A stretch of DNA of 64,000 bases from Udeniomyces pyricola. Taxonomy: Eukaryota; Basidiomycota; Tremellomycetes; Cystofilobasidiales; Mrakiaceae. The notes under the pieces were generated by a model. The model was not told where the DNA came from, made no database searches, and worked only from the letters and a program-made list of their open reading frames with translations. The DNA lies in NCBI GenBank assembly GCA_039545295.1, contig BCIK01000009.1, positions 578,744 to 642,743 of the forward strand, written 5' to 3'. Position 1 is the first letter of the stretch. Each line of letters begins with the position of its first letter. A program made the translations under genes and the position numbers. Positions 61,289-64,000 of the stretch are shown piece after piece.

Positions 61289-62317
61289 ATGGCTTCCGCC
61301 CTCATGTCTCGCTCCAACCCGAGCTCCCTCACTCGGTCTCTCTTCTCCCTCATGAGCACCAACACAAGAACCATGGCAACCTCTTCCTCATCGACCATCG
61401 ACCTAAAGTCCTCCAGCCATCCTTCCACCGGCGCCTTCTCCGTCACGTCCCGACCTTCTTCCGCTTCGTCCTCGTCCTCTTCGTCCGAGACGCCTCAGTC
61501 AACATCCCCTGGTCGCCCTACCCGCTCCATCCTCGAGTTCACCCACTCTGCTTCCAATCTCACCCCTACCTCGACCAACTCCTCTGTCCTTTCATCCTCT
61601 CCCTCGCATTGGCAACCCCCTTCATCGTCCATCTACCACTCCCCTTCCCTCGGTCGAGGCGCCTTTATGCCTCCTCCACCTCCCCCTTCCTTCACCGTCG
61701 CCAAGTCTCCTGCATCCCGTTGGTCCGCGCTCTCTGCCGCCTGGCACGTCGATCAAGCAAACGGTCGACTCCCAACGTGCGGAGATCACGTCACCGGTCG
61801 AACGATCTCGTTCCGAGCCGGACTCGTCAGTCAGCGAGCAGGTCGCTTCCAAGGCATCGTCAGCAAGAACAACATCAGGCGTGACATCAAACTCGTCGAG
61901 CGTTTCGAGAAGAGTGAAGATAAGAAATGGAGGAAGCGAAGGGATGCGCATATGAAGAGGTTTGCTGTTGCTGTACGTCTCCTTGAGGCTTCTCTTTCTC
62001 TCTCTCTCTTTCTCACACACACACCTTTTACATGCCGCCTTTTTTGTTGTTACGTTTCTCTCTTGGCTTGTTTGGATTGTCTTCTTGTTTCTTCTCGACT
62101 AAGTTCTCGTTCATATATTCTCATTGCTGACAAACTCCTTTCTTTGACCTCTCCTATTCCCCTCCCTTCCACCCCAACCAACCAACTAACTACCCATATC
62201 TCTCTTCCCCTCCTCTTCCTCTTCGATTTGTTTACGTTCCTTTCCTAGATGCAACGCAACATCCAAGACGTCTTCCTCCTCAGGTTGCGTTCCCAACTCG
62301 GTCCGGGTGCCAAGTAG
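61289..62317 (+). CDS. Mitochondrial small-subunit ribosomal protein bS21m
   Basis: The ATG at 61289 opens a long Ser/Thr/Pro-rich leader (MASALMSRSNPSSLTRSLFS; further Met codons at residues 6, 22 and 29), fitting mitochondrial import. The C-terminal third carries the S21 domain: TGRTISFRAGLVSQRAGRF, QGIVSKNNIRRDIKLVERFE, KWRKRRDAHMKRFAVA. After an intron from about 61974 to 62249, exon 2 reads MQRNIQDVFLLRLRSQLGPG and ends at 62315-62317. The pattern 'NN-x-RR-[DE]-[LI], RFE, K-x-R-K-RR' with a basic helix is the bS21/MRP21 signature. The leader of about 150 residues before the domain is long; part may be removed after import or may be a lineage-specific extension. Confidence 0.82.
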
Positions 62318-62995
62318 AAGCGTTGCGGATGAGGCTACTGCACTAGTTAGCAGAGGCTTGCTAGTTAGCACATGGGAGAGAAAGGAATGGGCTATTGAAG
62401 GAAGAGTTACGTGTTACTCCCTTTAGAAGAAGCGAGGGGAGAGGGGGAGGGAGGGAATACCAAAGGACGCACGGATGAGAATGACTTTGGTTTAGGCTTT
62501 TCAAGAGAAAAGAGGGGATGAACGCAAGGAAAGACGGGAAAAGAGAAACAGATATGTTACCTTTCCCCCCCTCCCTGGTACGCGTGATTGTTCCAAGAGT
62601 GGGAAAGCTTGGATCGGTGTCGTAGACAGCCTGTATATATCCTTCAATGCCATCGGCCTCGTCGATTCGATGGCCGGCCGACCTGGCGCTTCGTGATTCA
62701 CCGTTAACGAAAGAGGAAGAAGCGAACAGGGTCGATCAAGGATTCAAGACCAACGTATCATAGAAAGGTTTGTATGATCATGTTATATGCGATCATCGAA
62801 CCCGATAGTGTAATATCACAAACAGAGAAAAACAGTGACGAAGAAGGAAATTTATATGACCGATGCAAGACTAGAATGAAGACATTATAGGGGGATTGAC
62901 CGGAAGGGTAGGATGTGTAAGTAGAGGAAGCTAAGCCTAAGGGAGGCGACATGATGCGATGATCATGGCAACGAGGATAGTGATGATGGCAACAG

Positions 62996-63060
<65 letters not shown>

Positions 63061-63313
63061 GTGTTTATAGCAAAAAGACAGGATTGAGGGACAAGAAAAA
63101 GACTAAGAGGCAAAGGAAGTCAGGAAGGACTAAAAGAAAGCTAAGGTACACATAGAAAGACAAGAAAAAAAGAAAAGAAAGAAAAATAAAAGGACAACAG
63201 AAAGCAAGCCAAGTAAAGTAAGAAACCAGAAGGAAAGAAAGCAAAGGCATAGAAAAGGAAAAGTAAAGAAAAGAAAGAAACACTCCGCCACTCTGACATT
63301 GATTGTGAGGATC
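62318..63313. other. Spacer with (GAT)n microsatellite
   Basis: Holds the 3' flank of bS21m and, at 62997-63061, about 21 uninterrupted ATG/GAT units. The rest (63080-63290) is A/G-rich simple sequence. No gene seen. Confidence 0.6.
62997..63061. repeat. (GAT)n trinucleotide microsatellite
   Basis: About 21 tandem TGA/GAT units without interruption, outside any supported gene. Confidence 0.95.
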
Positions 63314-64000
63314 TCAGGCAAACGTCGAGGGGACCCGCAAGATGATCGTCACTACCCGAGATGCCACGCGCTCGAGAAGGTTCTTCCGGCGGAGGTAGGA
63401 AGATGAGCGTGATGATGTAGATGAGGTAGATGATGACGAAGGCAAGAGAGACGATGATGCGAATGAGGGAGATGAGAGAGACGACGATCTGATCGGAGCG
63501 ATAGAGGAAGAGGAAATGGTGAGAGAAGGAGTAGAGAGGGTGGTGAAGAGGGTAGGTGTGTCAGAGGAGGTAGGTGTGTCAGAGGAGGTAGAGAGGGTAG
63601 TGGGGGTAGTGGGGGTGGTGAGGGTGGTGAGGGTAGGACTTGTGGTGATGGTAGGACTTGTGGTGATGGTAGAACTTGCGATGATGGTAGCAGGACAAGA
63701 GAAGATATGAGTAGTTGTCGAACTGGTAGCGAAAGTAGTAGTCGGAGCGGTGGGGAACGAAATGTAGGTGGCAGAGGAGGTAGAGGAGATAGAGGAGACG
63801 GCAGGAAGTTTCTCAAGCTCCCGCTCAGGCGAAGAAGGGGGTGTAACAACCTCATCCTCGTCCGGCCCAGAGTCCGAGTCCGAGTCCGAGTCCAAGTCCA
63901 AGTCGGAGGCAGAGGCAGAGGCAGAGGCAGAGGCAGAGGCAGAGGCAGAGGCAGAGGCAGAGGCAGAGGCAGAGGCAGAGGCAGAGGCAGAGGCAGAGGC
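63314..64000 (-). CDS. Possible 3' end of a Ser/Thr-rich low-complexity protein, partial
   Basis: Open on the minus strand from the right edge to a stop at 63314. It enters through the hexanucleotide repeat as (Ala-Ser)n, then SDLDLDSDSDSDSGPDEDE, VVTPPSSPERELEKLPAV, a long Thr/Ser/Pro-rich stretch with short repeats (SSDTPT twice, TITTSPT twice), a Ser-rich part and a basic end, YLRRKNLLERVASRVVTIIL. The acidic Ser-Asp block and SPER motif look like a disordered regulatory region with possible kinase sites. No domain is recognised. The start lies outside the window, and no intron was assigned. Because the sequence is so biased, it could also be a chance open frame across repeats. Confidence 0.35.
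   Translation of the reverse strand, partial: ASASASASASASASASASASASASASASASASDLDLDSDSDSDSGPDEDEVVTPPSSPERELEKLPAVSSISSTSSATYISFPTAPTTTFATSSTTTHIFSCPATIIASSTITTSPTITTSPTLTTLTTPTTPTTLSTSSDTPTSSDTPTLFTTLSTPSLTISSSSIAPIRSSSLSSPSFASSSLLPSSSSTSSTSSRSSSYLRRKNLLERVASRVVTIILRVPSTFA
63907..64000 (-). repeat. (GGCAGA)n hexanucleotide repeat running off the right edge
   Basis: About 15 perfect units, continuing to the last base of the window. Read on the minus strand in the open frame it gives Ala-Ser dipeptides. The true length is unknown because the window ends inside it. Confidence 0.95.

Noticed and set aside
62997..63061. GAT array considered as a CRISPR-like or coding repeat
   Set aside because: Plain trinucleotide microsatellite with no spacers and no supported reading frame around it.

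Overview
The window is nuclear DNA of an intron-dense fungus. The gene content (basidiomycete DUF6534-type seven-helix membrane protein, MATH-BTB protein, Nup82, RRP3, ISA2, TMA7), introns mostly of 50-400 bases with GTAAGT/GTGAGT donors, and pyrimidine-rich intergenic DNA point to a basidiomycete, probably Agaricomycotina (Tremellomycetes-like). I cannot name the genus. No bacterial-type operon, CRISPR array, transposase, rRNA or convincing tRNA was seen. Gene models were built by joining translated segments at GT/AG sites. Outer ends are usually firm; many internal splice sites are only approximate.

Layout. 1-4.3 kb: no gene, repeat-like DNA. 4.3-7.3 kb (+): MATH-BTB adaptor. 7.7-12.1 kb (+): PIF1 DNA helicase with a probable mitochondrial presequence, a hexapeptide-repeat linker and many micro-exons. 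12.7-19.9 kb (-): three consecutive membrane-protein genes: DUF6534 seven-helix protein, cytochrome b561 domain protein, and PIG-H/GPI15. 20.4-25.2 kb (+): membrane-anchored GH5 exo-beta-1,3-glucanase, divergent from PIG-H. 26.1-29.0 kb (+): adenylosuccinate synthetase. 29.8-34.0 kb (+): nucleoporin Nup82/Nup88. 35.3-39.6 kb (-): 4-coumarate-CoA-ligase-like acyl-CoA synthetase ending in the peroxisomal signal AKL. 41.6-42.4 kb (-) TMA7 and 42.9-44.2 kb (+) MBF1, divergent. 45.2-50.1 kb (+): gamma-tubulin, starting with a chain of four tiny exons. 50.9-51.2 kb: assembly gap. 51.2-52.9 kb (-): F-box-like protein. 53.8-55.2 kb (+): ISA2. 55.9-56.6 kb (+): small Mediator subunit 9-like protein. 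58.3-61.05 kb (-) RRP3 DEAD-box helicase and 61.3-62.3 kb (+) mitochondrial ribosomal protein bS21m, divergent over 238 bp. 63.3 kb to the right edge (-): possible 3' end of a Ser/Thr-rich gene entered through an (Ala-Ser)n hexanucleotide repeat.

Most genes are unrelated housekeeping functions. Possible functional links are the run of membrane and cell-surface genes at 12.7-25.2 kb (GPI-anchor synthesis beside a wall glucanase) and the TMA7/MBF1 and RRP3/bS21m divergent pairs, which join translation or ribosome genes. From about 30 kb onward introns and spacers carry many G/C homopolymers, several next to ambiguous bases, so sequence quality there is lower.

I found no clearly new biological system. 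The most unusual features are the micro-exon architectures of PIF1 (including an 18-nt exon holding the Walker B motif) and gamma-tubulin (including an 11-nt exon), the PIF1 repeat linker, and the in-frame (Ala-Ser)n tract at the right edge.
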